Shown one piece after another: positions 1-9,310 of a DNA stretch of 32,559 bases; the stretch's first letter is position 1; every line of letters begins with the position of its first letter. The stretch covers positions 1-32,559 of the forward strand of contig CAIYYW010000289.1 in the NCBI GenBank assembly GCA_903930515.1, written 5' to 3'. The notes beneath the pieces were generated by a model. The model was not told the origin of the DNA, made no database searches, and saw only the letters and a program-made list of their open reading frames with translations. Made by a program: the position numbers and the translations under genes. The stretch is from an uncultured delta proteobacterium. GTDB taxonomy: Bacteria > RBG-13-61-14 > DRUE01.

Positions 1-882
1 ATGATGGCGGCATGGTATTCGGGCAGGAGCGAGGCTGCGAAGGATGTCGCGGTATGGGGGAGCCGGTTTGAGGCTCCGGCAGGCTCGGCCCCGGGGCAAA
101 CCGGGAATTGGACCAAGCCGACGGTGCTCGCGGACACACCCAACAAGCCCGAAGGCAACCCGGTTTTGTTTGTCGCGCCGGACGGAAAGGTTTATCTATA
201 TTACGCGACCATTGAAGGCGGCGGCTGGGCCGCGTGCAGTTTGAAATACATTGTTTCAGAGGACAGGGGAAAAACCTTTGGACCGTTCCGATATTTTAGA
301 AAAATCTGGGGCTGGCTTCCCCGAAACCATATCGTCACCCTATCCACCGGCGAAATCCTGTTCCCGCTTTACTCCGAGATTTATTGGCGCTCGGAATTTA
401 TGCTCTCGCGCGACGGGATGAAAACCTGGGAAAAAGGCAACCCGATTGAAACCCGGCCGGGCAACATCCAGCCGGCCGTGGTCCAACTTGATGACGGGAC
501 CTTGATGGCATTGATGCGCACCTCGGGCAAAAACGAAAAAATCTGGCAGAGCTATTCCAGGGATCAGGGACTGAACTGGACCAAAGCCGAACAAACCATC
601 CTGCCCAATCCCAACGCCGGGATTGATTTGATCCAACTCATGTCCGGCGAACTCGTGCTTGCGTTCAACAACTCCGGGACCAAGCGCACCCCCCTTTCCA
701 TTGCCGTCTCCAAGGACCATGGAAAAACCTGGCCGGTGATCAAGGACCTTGAAACCGATGACGCGGAATTTTCCTACCCCAGTCTCTGCCAGGGCCAAGA
801 CGGCAAAATCTGGATCACCTACACCTGGCGCCGAAAAGCCATTGGCTACGCGGTGTTTGATCGGGAATGGCTCAATCAATAG
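1..882 (+). CDS. Sialidase-like BNR/Asp-box protein (exo-alpha-sialidase family), probably 5'-truncated by the window
   Basis: Repeated Asp-box-like motifs (SEDRGKTFG, SRDGMKTWEKG, SRDQGLNWTKA, SKDHGKTWPV); ORF open from base 1. Confidence 0.8.
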   Translation: MMAAWYSGRSEAAKDVAVWGSRFEAPAGSAPGQTGNWTKPTVLADTPNKPEGNPVLFVAPDGKVYLYYATIEGGGWAACSLKYIVSEDRGKTFGPFRYFRKIWGWLPRNHIVTLSTGEILFPLYSEIYWRSEFMLSRDGMKTWEKGNPIETRPGNIQPAVVQLDDGTLMALMRTSGKNEKIWQSYSRDQGLNWTKAEQTILPNPNAGIDLIQLMSGELVLAFNNSGTKRTPLSIAVSKDHGKTWPVIKDLETDDAEFSYPSLCQGQDGKIWITYTWRRKAIGYAVFDREWLNQ

Positions 883-997
883 TTCCTGGTTTGGAGTTGC
901 AGGTTAAAATCCTGAATCCCATAAACTCTTCCCCGAACCGTTCACCGCGAACCGTTCCCCAATAATGTTACCGGCGAGAGCCTGCGCGACGCTGGCT

Positions 998-2184
998 TCA
1001 GTTCACCTCGGTCGGGACATCAAGGTTGTTGTTGTCGCCTTGTCCCAGTTGGCCCGAGGCGCTGGAACCCCAGCACCAGAGCGTGTTGTCGGTCTTGATC
1101 GCGCAGACAAAAGCTCCCCGACCGAAATGGCCATCCAACCGGTCCCGTTCGCCCTGACCGGCCTGGGCTTGGGAGAAATCTCATTGCCGATTCCCATCTG
1201 GCCGGAGCCGTTGGAACCCCAACAATAGATATTGCTTTTCCTTTTCCCGCATGAAAAATATTGGCCGAGCGAAAGCGCGTTCCAATCGCTTGCGGTCCCG
1301 ACCCGGAGCGGTTTCTTTTTATCCGCGGCGGTAACCTTGCCGATCCCGAGCTGGCCGAAGTCATTGGAACCCCAGCAATAAACCGATCCGTCTTTTTTCT
1401 TCGCGCAGGTATGTTCGCGGCCCGCGGCGACCAGGGACCAGTTCTTATCCGTGTTCACCTTGGCCGGCTTGTTCTTGTCAAGGATAGAGCCGTTCCCGAG
1501 TTGGCCGTACCAGCCGTATCCCCAGCACCAGAGCGTGCCGTCTTTCTTCACCGCGCAAGTATGCCACATCCCGGCTGAAAGCTTGGTCCAACCGGTGGAC
1601 GCGCCGACTTGGACCGGGGATTTATAGCGATAGTCATCAGTCCCGGCTCCGATCTGGCCGTGATCGTTCATTCCCCAGCACCAGATCGTGCCGTCAACCT
1701 TCTGGGCGCAGGTATGCGACCCGCCCGCGGATAGGCTTGACCAATCATTCCCGCTGCCCACCCGGGTCGGAATATTCCGGTCCGCGCTGGTGCCGTCTCC
1801 CAATTGTCCCTCGGAATTATACCCCCAGCAATAAACGCTCGCGTCCGTCTTTTTGGCGCAGGTATGCGACCAGCCCGCGGTGACCGATTCCCAGTTGGTG
1901 GAATTGCTCGCCTCCCAAACCCGGGAATTGCTGGAAGAATTTCCGCCGTTGCCCAATTCCCCGTTCAAGCCCGCTCCCCAACAATAGAGATAGCCGGAAG
2001 CGATCGCGCAGGTGTGCGCGTTCCCGGTCCCGACCGCGGACCAATTGGTAAAAAAGCTGTCGCTGTCGCTGGCCGCGGTTTGCTCCGTTGCCGGGACATC
2101 GGTTGCTGACTGGTCCCCGCAGCCGCAGCTGAAGACCAGCGCCAACACTAATCCCGCCATTATCCCTTTGCCATATGGTTTCAT
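998..2184 (-). CDS. RCC1-repeat secreted lipoprotein; single -1 frameshift near the C-terminus
   Basis: Lipoprotein-type signal (MKPYGKGIMAGLVLALVFSCGC) followed by many HTCA...WCWG...GQLG repeats. The final repeat continues in another frame (GAFVCAIKTDNTLWCWGSSASGQLGQGDNNNLDVPTEVN*) after the C4/G4 run at 1116-1119. The unshifted ORF is 1003-2184. Confidence 0.8.
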
Positions 2185-2343
2185 TTTACACCCCCTGATC
2201 CGATCCTTGATTTTTTAAAAATGCTTGCGCCTGAGAAAAAAACCAGAGAAACTGCGCGCTCAATTTTCTCGCAAACAACATTTATTATAAGGGGATTCCG
2301 GCCTTCCACAATTTTTTCTTTTTTATCGGATCCGGCCGCGCGC

Positions 2344-3849
2344 TTAGGGACGAGGTGGGGAAACATTTCTTCTCCAGATCCGGACCAGGATGCCGATGGC
2401 GTATCCGGGCCGCTTGAGGAACAGGTCAAGCAGGAATCTTTTCAGGATCACCAGCGGGTTCCGGAGGAAAGAGCAAAGGGCATATTTGAGGAATTCGCTA
2501 TGGGCCATTTTTTCCAATTCTCCTGGCTTAAAAAAGCGCTCGTTATATGGCGAATGAGAAAAGGACAGGTTTTCAAAATCAAAATCATCCTTGAGCATCC
2601 CTTGGGATTTGGCGGTTTCATACATTTCCGATCCGGGCAATGGATTGGCGATGAAGAAATAAGCCAGGTCGGTTTTCATTTCTCGGGCGAAGCGAAAGGT
2701 CTCCTGGATCTGATCGCGGGTTTCTCCGGGGAATCCGATGATGAAGAAACCGTCACAACGGATTTTGGTGTGATGAAGGTATTCGGTGATCTCCCGGGCT
2801 TTTTCCAGGTTGTTGGGTTTGTTGGCAATATCTTTCAAGACCTGCGGGCAGCCGCTCTCGTAGGCGAGGGTCATTCCGTAACAACCGGCTTGAGCCATCA
2901 GGTCCACCAGCTCCTGGTCCAAAGTCCAGAGCGCGATCCCGTTCGGGAAATTGAATTGGATCCGGTAGCCCCGCTTGATGATCTCGCGGAAAATATCCTT
3001 GGCGCGTTCCCGGTTGGCCGCGATATTGTCATCCTCAAAGTTGATCTCTTCAATGCCCCAGCGGTCAATCAGTTGCCCGATTTCATCCACCACATTCCCG
3101 GCCGACCGGAACCGATACCGCTCGCCCCAGAAGCGGGTGGAGGAGCAGTAAATGCATTTGGCCGGGCAACCGCGCGAGGTGATGATGGGGGCGTGCCTCT
3201 TGCTTTTCATACTCAGGCTGTGAGGCACCCCGTGTTGGAAATAGCGCCGCATCGGGAGCAGGTCGCGGCCGGGAAAGGGGATGGTGTCCAGGTTTTCAAT
3301 CCAACTGGTTTTTTCCGCGATCATCACTTTGCCGTTTTCCTTGAAGGCCAGTCCGTCCATATCAAAGAGAGATTGGCCGGCTCTTAAATGTCGGATCAGT
3401 TCCTTCAAGGTCAGATCGCCTTCTCCCAGGCCGATCAAATCCAGGGCCGGCTCTTCCAGGCATCGCTCCGGCATAAAGGTCGGGTAACTGCCCCCGACAA
3501 TGGTCAGGATGGAGGGGTCAATTTTTTTTATCTCGCGGCAGACCTGTCTGATCAACGGAAAGACCGAACTGAACAGGCAGGTGATCCCGACCAAATCCGG
3601 CTTGGCCTGTTCAATCCTGTTTCTGATTTCGGAAAGGGAAGACCCATACCAGGTGAATCCGTCTTCCAACTGCTCCTGGTAATCGCTCTCAGCCGGCGCG
3701 TCCATAATTTCCAGCTCAACCTGGTCACGGGTCATCGCGGCGATATAGGACAGGCCCAGGGGCTGGATCACCACCTTCATCGTTTCGCGCGGGAGTCTGA
3801 CCGGCGGGAACAGCAGGAGAACTTTGTCAATTTTTCTTTGATCCGGCAT
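2344..3849 (-). CDS. B12-binding domain radical SAM protein
   Basis: N-terminal KVLLLFPPVRLP / PLGLSYIAA B12-binding type; radical SAM CxxxCxxC in TSRGCPAKCIYCSS; 501 aa. Confidence 0.9.
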   Translation of the reverse strand: MPDQRKIDKVLLLFPPVRLPRETMKVVIQPLGLSYIAAMTRDQVELEIMDAPAESDYQEQLEDGFTWYGSSLSEIRNRIEQAKPDLVGITCLFSSVFPLIRQVCREIKKIDPSILTIVGGSYPTFMPERCLEEPALDLIGLGEGDLTLKELIRHLRAGQSLFDMDGLAFKENGKVMIAEKTSWIENLDTIPFPGRDLLPMRRYFQHGVPHSLSMKSKRHAPIITSRGCPAKCIYCSSTRFWGERYRFRSAGNVVDEIGQLIDRWGIEEINFEDDNIAANRERAKDIFREIIKRGYRIQFNFPNGIALWTLDQELVDLMAQAGCYGMTLAYESGCPQVLKDIANKPNNLEKAREITEYLHHTKIRCDGFFIIGFPGETRDQIQETFRFAREMKTDLAYFFIANPLPGSEMYETAKSQGMLKDDFDFENLSFSHSPYNERFFKPGELEKMAHSEFLKYALCSFLRNPLVILKRFLLDLFLKRPGYAIGILVRIWRRNVSPPRP

Positions 3850-4024
3850 CCGTATTGGATATTCCTTTTCCTTTATTATATCCGCGAAACCCGCTTTGCC
3901 AACCGGGTCCGGCGCAAAAGTTCAGGGCCGGTTTGGAGCAAGGGGATGGAAAAAAATCGGCCCGGCTTGACGCTGAAATATTGATCTGGGAAAATGGATC
4001 AGGGATTCTTAAAAGGAGTTCGGA

Positions 4025-5788
4025 ATGAAAATGCAATTGATAGACTGGGTCCTGATCGGGGTATATTTTATCTTCTCCCTCCTGATCGGGCTGTATTATT
4101 CCAGACGGGCCGGCAAGAGCACCAGCGAATATTTCACCAGCGGCCGGAACCTTCCCTGGTGGCTGGCCGGGACTTCAATGGTCGCGACCACCTTTGCCGC
4201 AGACACGCCTTTGGTGGTGAACCAGTTTGTTTACGAGCACGGGATCGCCGGGAACTGGATCTGGTGGTGCGCGGTGATGAACGGGATGCTCACGGTCTTT
4301 TTCTTCGCCCGGCTCTGGAGAAGGGTGGAGGTGATGACCGACCAGGAACTGGCCGAGGTCAGATACGGGGGCAGGCCCGCGGCGTTCCTGCGCGGGTTCC
4401 GGGCGCTATATCTGGGCGTGATCGCGAACTGCATCATTATGGGATGGGTGATCAACGCCGGGATCAGCATCGTGGGCATCTCCCTCAATGTCAACCGCTG
4501 GTGGGCGATGGTCATCTGCCTCAGCACCACCGTGCTTTACTCCGTCCTGAGCGGATTATGGGGAGTGATCGTGACCGATTTCTTCCAGTTCATCGTGGCA
4601 ATGGGAGGCTCCATTATGCTCGCCTTGTTCGCCCTGGACAAGGTCGGCTGGATTGAAGGATTGAAAACGCAGATGCTCGCCAACTACGGCGCGGAGCGGA
4701 CCGAGGAGATTTTCCGGTTTTCTCCCGAAATCGGCTCGGTCTGGATGCCGGTGAGTTTGTTCCTGGTTTACATCGGCGTCCAGTGGTGGGCGAGTTGGTA
4801 TCCGGGCGCGGAGCCGGGCGGGGGAGGTTACATTGCCCAGCGGATTTTAGCATCCAAGGACGAGAAGAATTCGCTGTTCGCCACGCTCTGGTTCAACCTC
4901 GCTCATTACGCGCTCCGTCCCTGGCCCTGGATCATCGTCGGGCTGTGCAGCCTGGTCCTGCTTCCGGGCCTGGACAAGCCCCAGGAAGGTTATGTGAAAC
5001 TGATGGTGGAATTGCTTCCGAGCGGTTTTTTCGGGTTGATGCTGGCGGCGTTTGCCGCGGCGTTTATGAGCACGATCTCCACCCACCTGAACTGGGGCAG
5101 CAGCTATATCATCAACGATTTTTACCGCCGGTTCCTGAAAAAGGACGCGGACGAGAAGCATTATGTCCTGGTCTCCCGCCTCTGCACCCTGCTCCTGATG
5201 GTCGCCGGGGGATTGGTCGGATATGCGATGAATTCAATCCGCTCCGGATGGGAGCTTTTGCTCACCATCGGCGCAGGCACCGGCCTGGTTTATATCCTGC
5301 GCTGGTACTGGTGGCGGATCAACGCCTGGAGCGAGATCAGCGCGATGAGCGCGGCCCTGGTGGTCTCGCTCGGACTAAGGTTCTCCGGGTTCGCCGCGAA
5401 ATTTTTTCCGGATTCCCCGGGCTATGTGGTGGAGATGCTGATCACGGTCGGGATCACCACCGCGGTCTGGGTGATTGTAACCTATCTCACAAAAGCGGAA
5501 AGCCCGGAAACCCTGGCCGGGTTCGTGAGGCGGGCTCAACCGGGGGGAGCCGGCTGGAAGAAGGTCCGGGAGCAAACGGGCAATTTGCCGGCCAGCCCGG
5601 ATCATCTGAAAATAAATTTCCTGGCCTGGATTTTGGGGTCGACCTTGATTTACACCACCTTATTCGGGATCGGCAAACTGATTCTGAAAGAATTCACCTG
5701 GGCCGGAGTCCTGCTCGGGCTCTCCGCGGTTTTCGCGGGCGGGATTTATTTTTTAATTGTCAAATCACTCGCCGGAAAGCCGGTTTAA
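4025..5788 (+). CDS. Sodium:solute symporter family protein
   Basis: 587 aa polytopic; DWVLIGVYFIFSLLIGLYYSRRAGKSTSEYFTSGRNLPWWLAGTSMVATTFAADTP is typical SSS N-terminus; RBS aaaaggag upstream. Confidence 0.92.
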   Translation: MKMQLIDWVLIGVYFIFSLLIGLYYSRRAGKSTSEYFTSGRNLPWWLAGTSMVATTFAADTPLVVNQFVYEHGIAGNWIWWCAVMNGMLTVFFFARLWRRVEVMTDQELAEVRYGGRPAAFLRGFRALYLGVIANCIIMGWVINAGISIVGISLNVNRWWAMVICLSTTVLYSVLSGLWGVIVTDFFQFIVAMGGSIMLALFALDKVGWIEGLKTQMLANYGAERTEEIFRFSPEIGSVWMPVSLFLVYIGVQWWASWYPGAEPGGGGYIAQRILASKDEKNSLFATLWFNLAHYALRPWPWIIVGLCSLVLLPGLDKPQEGYVKLMVELLPSGFFGLMLAAFAAAFMSTISTHLNWGSSYIINDFYRRFLKKDADEKHYVLVSRLCTLLLMVAGGLVGYAMNSIRSGWELLLTIGAGTGLVYILRWYWWRINAWSEISAMSAALVVSLGLRFSGFAAKFFPDSPGYVVEMLITVGITTAVWVIVTYLTKAESPETLAGFVRRAQPGGAGWKKVREQTGNLPASPDHLKINFLAWILGSTLIYTTLFGIGKLILKEFTWAGVLLGLSAVFAGGIYFLIVKSLAGKPV

Positions 5789-5876
5789 ACAGCGCCGGTG
5801 AAATCATCGGATGGAGATGCGGCGCTCAATGGATGAAAACCATTGGCCTGCAAGCTTCCGGCGACCGGCCCTTAAC

Positions 5877-5906
5877 TTGACAAATCCCGGGAAATGCGGG
5901 TAAATA
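5877..5906 (+). promoter_or_regulatory. Sigma70-type promoter for aro leader/DAHP synthase
   Basis: TTGACA (5877-5882), 18-nt spacer, TAAATA (5901-5906); leader ORF ATG at 5913. Confidence 0.65.
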
Positions 5907-5912
5907 TAAACA

Positions 5913-6017
5913 ATGATCGTAAAAGCAAACCGATGGCGGCGATTTAGGGCTTTCTGGGAGGGACGATATTCGTTCATCTTTAGCCTCCCCGCCAGCGGTG
6001 GGTGTTTTGGAATTTAG
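5913..6017 (+). CDS. Putative aromatic-rich leader peptide of the DAHP synthase gene (34 aa)
   Basis: ATG 5913 to TAG 6015-6017: MIVKANRWRRFRAFWEGRYSFIFSLPASGGCFGI; Trp, Phe and Tyr make up 8 of 34 residues; directly followed by an intrinsic terminator upstream of aroF. Confidence 0.7.
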   Translation: MIVKANRWRRFRAFWEGRYSFIFSLPASGGCFGI

Positions 6018-6083
6018 GCGATTTTTCATAAGACCGGAACCAAGATACCGCTGGTGGAAAAAAATCTATCAGCGGTTTTTTTA
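5929..6083 (+). promoter_or_regulatory. Transcription attenuator with alternative helices 1:2, 2:3 and 3:4
   Basis: Segment 1 ACCGATGGCGG (5929-5939), segment 2 CCGCCAGCGGT (5989-5999), segment 3 ACCGCTGGTGG (6047-6057), segment 4 CTATCAGCGGT (6066-6076). 1:2 pairs 10 of 11; 2:3 pairs 11 of 11 (one G-U); 3:4 pairs 11 of 11 (two G-U) followed by a T tract. Confidence 0.75.
6047..6083 (+). terminator. Rho-independent terminator (attenuator 3:4 hairpin)
   Basis: ACCGCTGGTGG-aaaaaaat-CTATCAGCGGT followed by TTTTTT, about 40 nt before the aroF start codon. Confidence 0.85.
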
Positions 6084-6122
6084 TTGGGGAAAGCCAAAAA
6101 ACAAATTTAGGGAGGAATCAAG

Positions 6123-7157
6123 ATGATCATCGTAATGAAAAGGAGCGCAACGAAAAAGGAGTTGGAGAAATTGGTATCCAAGGTTAAAGCAATGGGGTAT
6201 AAGCCGCATATTTTATACGGGGTGGAACGGAAGGTGATCGCGGCGATCGGGGACGAGCGGGGCAAGGTCCGGCTCCAGTCCCTAGAGACGATGGGCGGGG
6301 TGGAGTCGGTGATGCCGATTTTGAAGCCTTATAAGCTGGCAAGCCGTCAGGCCGGGGGCGGGCAATCCCTGATCAAGCTGGAGGCTTTGGACCGGGGGCG
6401 GTCGGTGGTGATCGGCGGGGACAAGTTTGTGGTGATCGCGGGTCCGTGCTCGGTGGAAAGCGAGCAGCAAATCCTGGAGACCGCGGTTGCGGTCAAGAAG
6501 GCCGGGGCGCAGATCCTCCGGGGCGGGGCGTATAAGCCCAGGACCAGCCCGTATTCGTTCCAAGGGATGGAGGAAGAGGGATTGAAACTGCTGGCCGAGG
6601 CGAGGAGAGTAACGGGATTGCCGGTGGTGACCGAGGTGATGGACCCGGGGGATGTGGACCTGGTGGCCAGTTACGCGGATATGCTCCAGGTGGGCGCGCG
6701 CAACATTCAGAACTTTTCTTTGCTCAAGGCCGTGGGAGCGGCCAGAAAACCGGTGTTCCTCAAAAGGGGGATGATGACCACCATTGAGGAATTGCTGATG
6801 AGCGCGGAATATATTTTGAAAGAGGGCAACAGCCGGATTATCCTATGTGAGCGCGGGATTCGGACCTTTGAAACCGCGACCCGCAACACCCTGGATATTT
6901 CCGCGGTGCCGATCCTGAAAAAGGAGACTCATCTGCCGGTGTTCATTGATCCGAGCCACGCCACCGGTCATTGGGATTTGGTGCTGCCTATGTCCAAGGC
7001 CGCGGTGGTGGTGGGCGCGGACGGGATTATGGTGGAAGTCCATCCCCGGCCGGCCGAAGCCTTTTCCGACGGATCCCAGTCATTGAAGCCGGAGACCTTC
7101 AAGGAACTGATGAAGGAATTGAAGCCACTGGTGAAACTGGCGGGGAAAACATTCTAA
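6123..7157 (+). CDS. aroF: 3-deoxy-7-phosphoheptulonate (DAHP) synthase with N-terminal ferredoxin-like domain
   Basis: [41 protein letters not shown] motifs; RBS gggaggaatcaag upstream. Confidence 0.95.
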   Translation: MIIVMKRSATKKELEKLVSKVKAMGYKPHILYGVERKVIAAIGDERGKVRLQSLETMGGVESVMPILKPYKLASRQAGGGQSLIKLEALDRGRSVVIGGDKFVVIAGPCSVESEQQILETAVAVKKAGAQILRGGAYKPRTSPYSFQGMEEEGLKLLAEARRVTGLPVVTEVMDPGDVDLVASYADMLQVGARNIQNFSLLKAVGAARKPVFLKRGMMTTIEELLMSAEYILKEGNSRIILCERGIRTFETATRNTLDISAVPILKKETHLPVFIDPSHATGHWDLVLPMSKAAVVVGADGIMVEVHPRPAEAFSDGSQSLKPETFKELMKELKPLVKLAGKTF

Positions 7158-7255
7158 TAAGATAAACACTGTTCCAAAATCTCCGGTCGGAATAGTTGAC
7201 TGCAATCAGAGGTCGGGATAAAGTGTCGGGATTTGAATCATAACAGGAGGGCAGG

Positions 7256-8236
7256 ATGCGGCAGGAAGAGATGCTTCGGCAGTGGAAGATTTTGAGGAGG
7301 CTGGAACAATATCGGAACGGGATGACGGCTCAGGAGTTGGCGGACGAATTCAAGGTGTCGGTCCGGACGGTTTACCGGGATTTGTCCACTTTGCAAGAGG
7401 CCGGTTTTTATTTCTCCAGCAACAAAAACGAGAAGGGCACGGTCTATCTCCTGACCCAGGACAGCGGCGCCATAAACCAAATCGGGGTTGGTCCGAGCGA
7501 GCTGCTCGCTCTATATTTGAGCCAGGGGATATTGAGCCAGCTCCGGGGCACGGTGTTTCAGGAGGCGATTGACCGGCTGATGGAAAAGGTGAGCGAGGTG
7601 CTCCCGTCTTCGGCCAGGAAATATTTTCAGGAGCTGGAGGCCAGTATCCTGATTGAGCTGTTCAGCCGCAGGAATTACCAGAAAAAGGCCAGGGAGATCC
7701 AGGCCATCCTCTGCTCGCTCCGCGACAAGACCATTTTAAAAATGCGCTACTTTTCCCCCAACCGCGGAGAGCTGGAGCGGAAGGTGGACCCCTATTTCCT
7801 CTGGATGATGGGGGACAGTTTTTATCTGATCGGCTTCTGTCATCTCAACCAGGAGATCCGGACTTTCCTGGTGGATCGGATAGAAAAGGCTGTTCCGACC
7901 AAAAAGCCTTTTACGGTCAAAAGCGGGTTTGATTTCCGCAAATACACTTCCGAGAGTTTCCGGGTGATGCGGGGCGGGGAGGAAGAGGAGTTTGAATTGA
8001 ATTTCGATCCCCGGGTGAGCTACCTGGTAAAAGAGCGGAGATGGCATCCCACCCAGTCGCTCAAGACCAACCCCGACGGGTCGGTGACCCTGCATTTTCA
8101 CGCGCGGGGTATGGAAGAGGTGAGGAGCTGGGCGCTCAGCTTCGGGGATATGGTGGAGGTGATTAAGCCGGAAACGCTCAGGCGGGAGGTTCAACTGATC
8201 TGCCGGAATATGATGGACAAATACTCCGGAGATTAG
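7256..8236 (+). CDS. HTH/WYL-domain transcriptional regulator (YafY family)
   Basis: N-terminal HTH (TAQELADEFKVSVRTVYRDLSTLQEAGF), WYL region (DPYFLWMMGDSFYLIGFCHLNQEIRTFLVDRI); RBS aggaggg. Confidence 0.92.
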   Translation: MRQEEMLRQWKILRRLEQYRNGMTAQELADEFKVSVRTVYRDLSTLQEAGFYFSSNKNEKGTVYLLTQDSGAINQIGVGPSELLALYLSQGILSQLRGTVFQEAIDRLMEKVSEVLPSSARKYFQELEASILIELFSRRNYQKKAREIQAILCSLRDKTILKMRYFSPNRGELERKVDPYFLWMMGDSFYLIGFCHLNQEIRTFLVDRIEKAVPTKKPFTVKSGFDFRKYTSESFRVMRGGEEEEFELNFDPRVSYLVKERRWHPTQSLKTNPDGSVTLHFHARGMEEVRSWALSFGDMVEVIKPETLRREVQLICRNMMDKYSGD

Positions 8237-8280
8237 GATCAGCGCCGCGATATTCCTTTTTTGTTTCGGACGATTGGGAT

Positions 8281-8286
8281 TATAAT
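8281..8286 (+). promoter_or_regulatory. -10 element TATAAT 8 nt upstream of the DUF523 ATG (leaderless candidate)
   Basis: TATAATccacgcaaATG; no convincing -35 and no Shine-Dalgarno. Confidence 0.5.
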
Positions 8287-8294
8287 CCACGCAA

Positions 8295-8750
8295 ATGACG
8301 GAACGGCAAATAGTCCTGGTCAGCGCCTGCCTGATCGGTCTCAATACCAGGTATGACGGCGCCAGCAAGCGCGACAGCCGGGTGCTGGAATTCCTCAAAG
8401 ACAAGATCGCGATCCCGGTCTGCCCGGAACTGCTGGCCGGACTAGGCATCCCCAGGCCCCCGGCCGAACTGGAATCAGGGGACGGGTTTGAACTGCTGGC
8501 CGGAAACGCCCGGGTGATCTTGAAGGACGGGAGGGAAGTCAGCAAAGAATTTTTGAACGGCGCCCGCCAGGCCCTGAAGATCGCGCAATACTCAAGGCCG
8601 GCCCTGGCCGTCCTGAAAGAGAATAGTCCGGCCTGCGGCGTCAATTCAATTTATCTCAGGGGCAAATTGGTCCGGGGGACAGGGGTGTTCGCGGCCCTGC
8701 TGCTCAAGCAAGGATATCGGGTCCTAAGCGAGAAAGAGCTTTCCGGTTGA
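8295..8750 (+). CDS. DUF523 domain-containing protein
   Basis: VLVSACLIGLNTRYDGASK, PVCPELLAGLGIPRPPAEL, KENSPACGVNSIY motifs. Confidence 0.9.
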   Translation: MTERQIVLVSACLIGLNTRYDGASKRDSRVLEFLKDKIAIPVCPELLAGLGIPRPPAELESGDGFELLAGNARVILKDGREVSKEFLNGARQALKIAQYSRPALAVLKENSPACGVNSIYLRGKLVRGTGVFAALLLKQGYRVLSEKELSG

Positions 8751-8752
8751 GA

Positions 8753-8956
8753 TCAGATCCCGGCAAAATTCTTGAATTGAGTATGCTCGCAGACCGGGAT
8801 TTTTTCCCCGCTCTTCTCAAACTTCTGATACACCGAGCAGAGATGGTAATGCGGGGATTCGCAGAATTTCTTCAGCTCCTCCAGGCTTAATACCATTACC
8901 TCTGCATAGGCCGTACAGAATTTCTGGCACTCGCCTTTTAAAAAAATACAGCCCAT
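8753..8956 (-). CDS. Small Cys-rich protein, 67 aa, unknown function
   Basis: Start trimmed to MGCIFLKGECQKFCTAYAEVMVLSLEELKKFCESPHYHLCSVYQKF... because gggagggctaagATG gives a good RBS. Confidence 0.7.
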   Translation of the reverse strand: MGCIFLKGECQKFCTAYAEVMVLSLEELKKFCESPHYHLCSVYQKFEKSGEKIPVCEHTQFKNFAGI

Positions 8957-9065
8957 CTTAGCCCTCCCGGTTGAGTGGTTTTTCCTGGCAATCCCTGTTT
9001 CAACTATCACTCCCTGTTTATTTGATGCCGCGTTTCCGGAAGGAGGTTCCGCTTTTCTTGATCTT

Positions 9066-9094
9066 ATTGTAAGATCCCCTATTTTATTTGTCAA
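9066..9094 (-). promoter_or_regulatory. Near-consensus sigma70 promoter for the Cys-rich ORF
   Basis: On the minus strand TTGACA - 17 nt - TACAAT. Confidence 0.7.
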
Positions 9095-9310
9095 GCAAAT
9101 TCCACATTAAAATCTTCAATTTGACAGGCAAAATTAATGAAAATTAAAACAATTGCAAGGAATAACTTAAATATCAACTTGTTAAGCTATAAATCTAGCA
9201 AAAAACTTTAACAAAAATTGGTTCATAATGGGCATATGGATTAGACAGAAAGATTGAAAATATAATGAAAAGCATGTGATGAAATATGGCACAAAGCCTC
9301 ACCCTTGTTC

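Noticed and set aside
1003-2184. Apparent DNA repeats in 1.0-2.1 kb
   Set aside because: Explained by the RCC1 protein repeats; not a CRISPR or intergenic repeat.
2221-3387. 388-aa plus ORF antisense to the radical SAM gene
   Set aside because: Shadow ORF on the opposite strand of a well-supported coding gene in GC-rich DNA.
5791-5825. Hairpin AGCGCCG...CGGCGCT just after the symporter as a terminator
   Set aside because: 7-bp stem with a 21-nt loop and no T tract; not supportable as an intrinsic terminator.
4783-5880. 365-aa plus ORF overlapping the symporter
   Set aside because: Out-of-frame shadow of the symporter with low-complexity Arg/Gly/Pro composition.
5826-6029. 67-aa minus ORF overlapping the aro leader region
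   Set aside because: Antisense to the attenuator; no RBS or recognisable domain. The plus-strand leader explains the sequence better.
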